Below, in pieces: positions 15,356 through 16,453 of a stretch of 16,453 bases of DNA. Origin of the DNA: Bacillaceae bacterium UBA7792 (GTDB lineage: Bacteria; Bacillota; Bacilli; Bacillales; Cytobacillaceae); the NCBI GenBank assembly GCA_002480735.1, contig DLCS01000082.1:16012-32464 (forward strand), written 5' to 3'. Made by a program: the position numbers and the translations under genes. The notes under the pieces are model-generated. The model worked only from the letters and a program-made list of their open reading frames with translations, made no database searches and was not told the origin of the DNA. Numbering within the stretch: position 1 is the first letter of the stretch; each line of letters begins with the position of its first letter.

Positions 15356-16231
15356 GTGGAAAACATTCTTCGTTCCATATATCAGGAAAGAGCAAGTCAA
15401 CCAGAAACTTTAGGGGTTCTCATGATCGAGAAGAGCCATCTTTCGATTCCAACTACCGACACATTTGATGCAATTCTTTTAATCATTGTAAAAGAAGCGG
15501 AGCAGCCTGTGTTTATCAAACATTATTCTTATCTTGATAAAAAAGCAGCTCTACATATAGTCACAGAAAAGCAATTGAGAACTTGGATCTTGTTGGGCTC
15601 AAATAAAAGAATCTTTGATTGGCTATATAATGGGAAGGTCCTATTTGATCGCAATGAATATGTCGCAGCATTAATGGAGGAATTAAAGGAGTTCCCGTTT
15701 TATGGACGAAAAATCAAGATGGGTCTCGAATTTGCGAAACTGATTCGTAGATATATGGACGGAAAGGCGTTCTTTGAACACCATCACTATCTTGATGCTT
15801 ACAATCATGTTATTCATTCCTTGCATCATTTAGCAAGGCTAGCAGTGATCGAAAGTGGCTTTCACCCAGAGGTAACCGTTTGGAATCAGGTAAAGCAGCT
15901 TGAGCCCGAAATATACAAATTATATGTTGAACTCATCAACAGTGACGAATCGATGGACAAAAGACTGGAGCTTCTTTTTTTAGCAAGTGAATTTCTCATT
16001 CATTCAAAAACAAATATTGGTGCAAGTCATCTTTTACAAGTGTTACAGGAAAAAGAAAGCTGGACCTTTAATGAAATGCTCATTCATGAAGAGCTTGCGG
16101 AGTATTCGGTTGATCTTGGAATGCTACTTGAATATCTTGTTGAGCGTGGAGAAATAGAAGTAATCAATGTCCAAACAAAGGGAAGAGAAGTTTTTCATCG
16201 CAACTATCAGGTTGCAAAAAAATTATCCTAG
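15356..16231 (+). CDS. ygxA: YgxA-like nucleotidyltransferase-fold protein
   Basis: This 291-residue protein is a conserved gene just before an rRNA operon in Bacillus; its function is not known. Residues about 15-100 resemble a nucleotidyltransferase fold. The metal-binding motif looks eroded: TDTFDAILLII keeps one well-placed Asp but lacks the usual GS...DxD pattern, so catalysis is doubtful. The middle (about 110-180) is helical and His-rich (FFEHHHYLDAYNHVIHSLHHLA), like the helical substrate-binding domain of MNT/HEPN-type proteins. The C-terminal part (about 245-280) reads like a small winged helix. GTG 15356 is preferred: GGGGG at 15344-15348 is seven bases upstream but only one base from ATG 15350. 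No terminator lies between its stop and the rRNA promoters. Confidence 0.85.
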   Translation: MENILRSIYQERASQPETLGVLMIEKSHLSIPTTDTFDAILLIIVKEAEQPVFIKHYSYLDKKAALHIVTEKQLRTWILLGSNKRIFDWLYNGKVLFDRNEYVAALMEELKEFPFYGRKIKMGLEFAKLIRRYMDGKAFFEHHHYLDAYNHVIHSLHHLARLAVIESGFHPEVTVWNQVKQLEPEIYKLYVELINSDESMDKRLELLFLASEFLIHSKTNIGASHLLQVLQEKESWTFNEMLIHEELAEYSVDLGMLLEYLVERGEIEVINVQTKGREVFHRNYQVAKKLS

Positions 16232-16248
16232 AAAATTTAAAAAGGGTG

Positions 16249-16277
16249 TTGACCTTTTTGAGAATACTTGATATATT
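16249..16277 (+). promoter_or_regulatory. rRNA operon promoter P1
   Basis: TTGACC (16249-16254) and TATATT (16272-16277) are separated by exactly 17 bases, preceded by an A/T-rich tract that overlaps the end of ygxA. A G at 16285 is a plausible first base, fitting the GTP-initiated rRNA promoters of Bacillus. Confidence 0.85.
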
Positions 16278-16282
16278 AATAA

Positions 16283-16325
16283 CCGTCGCTGCAAAACAAC
16301 AAAAAAATGTTTTTGTAGCCGACGG
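16283..16325 (+). other. Hairpin at the start of the P1 transcript
   Basis: CCGTCG-CTGCAAAA (16283-16296) pairs with TTTTGTAG-C-CGACGG (16311-16325): 14 pairs with one G-U and one bulged C. The stem starts within two bases of the predicted P1 start. No T run follows, so it is not a standard terminator. Confidence 0.7.
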
Positions 16326-16353
16326 AACTGTTTAAAAAAGTTTTAAAAAAGTG

Positions 16354-16382
16354 TTGACGAATTTAAATCAACATGATATATT
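16354..16382 (+). promoter_or_regulatory. rRNA operon promoter P2
   Basis: TTGACG (16354-16359) and TATATT (16377-16382) have a 17-base spacer and a TGA extended -10. Two A-tracts 11 bp apart (16334-16339, 16345-16350) form an UP-like element upstream. A G at 16389 is the likely first base. Confidence 0.87.
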
Positions 16383-16388
16383 TAAAAA

Positions 16389-16453
16389 GTCGCCTCTGAG
16401 CGACAGAAACAAACTTGAGCGAATTTTTAAGTTGATTGTTCTTTGAAAACTAA
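16389..16453 (+). other. rRNA operon leader with 5' hairpin and boxA-like motif
   Basis: GTCGC (16389-16393) pairs with GCGAC (16400-16404) around CTCTGA. Further on, TGTTCTTTGAAAA (16437-16449) is the boxA-like sequence normally found just before 16S rRNA in Bacillaceae. The window ends here; the 16S gene should begin shortly after. Confidence 0.8.

Overview
The window looks like the chromosome of a Bacillaceae member (low-GC Firmicute). Genes carry strong AGGAGG-type ribosome binding sites, use TTG and GTG starts among ATG, and end in many intrinsic terminators. The gene set ygaC, ygaD, ygaE, gsaB, bcp (ygaF), perR, ygzB, ygxA followed by rRNA promoters matches, from memory, the B. subtilis region just upstream of an rRNA operon. 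Species cannot be fixed from the sequence alone.

Layout. 1-360: 3' part of ygaC (nucleoside tri/diphosphatase family). 361-642: a terminator, a 22-bp tandem repeat grown out of its 3' arm, and the first copy of a 96-bp palindromic repeat. 643-2391: ygaD, an ABC exporter half-transporter. 2449-8233: a complete dipeptide-type ABC importer in the order ATPase, ATPase, binding protein, permease, permease, with its own promoter, possible CodY-like sites and an internal terminator after the binding-protein gene. 8273-10824 (minus strand): ygaE and gsaB, each ending in its own terminator. 10951-11943: a small K+-channel-like protein and the peroxiredoxin Bcp. 12298-12879: an orphan permuted papain-fold (YiiX-like) protein. 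13091-14041: a D-2-hydroxyacid dehydrogenase. 14154-14591: perR with a near-consensus PerR box in its own promoter. 14688-14783: the second copy of the palindromic repeat, lying between convergent perR and ygzB. 14847-15206 (minus): ygzB. 15356-16231: ygxA. 16249-16453: two tandem rRNA promoters and the leader; the 16S gene itself lies beyond the window.

Functional themes. The core is a conserved housekeeping block covering peroxide stress (bcp, perR), tetrapyrrole synthesis (gsaB) and nucleotide hydrolysis (ygaC). Accessory genes sit within it: the peptide importer between ygaD and ygaE, and the channel, YiiX-like and dehydrogenase genes around bcp. The importer's binding protein keeps the two ligand-contacting residues of E. 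coli DppA at the same spacing, so dipeptides are the best substrate guess. I found no CRISPR array, tRNA, transposase or prophage gene, and no clear new multi-gene system. The least explained signals are the two-copy palindromic element, the terminator-derived tandem repeat, a pair of GTAC palindromes around the perR promoter, and a long hairpin at the very start of the rRNA P1 transcript.
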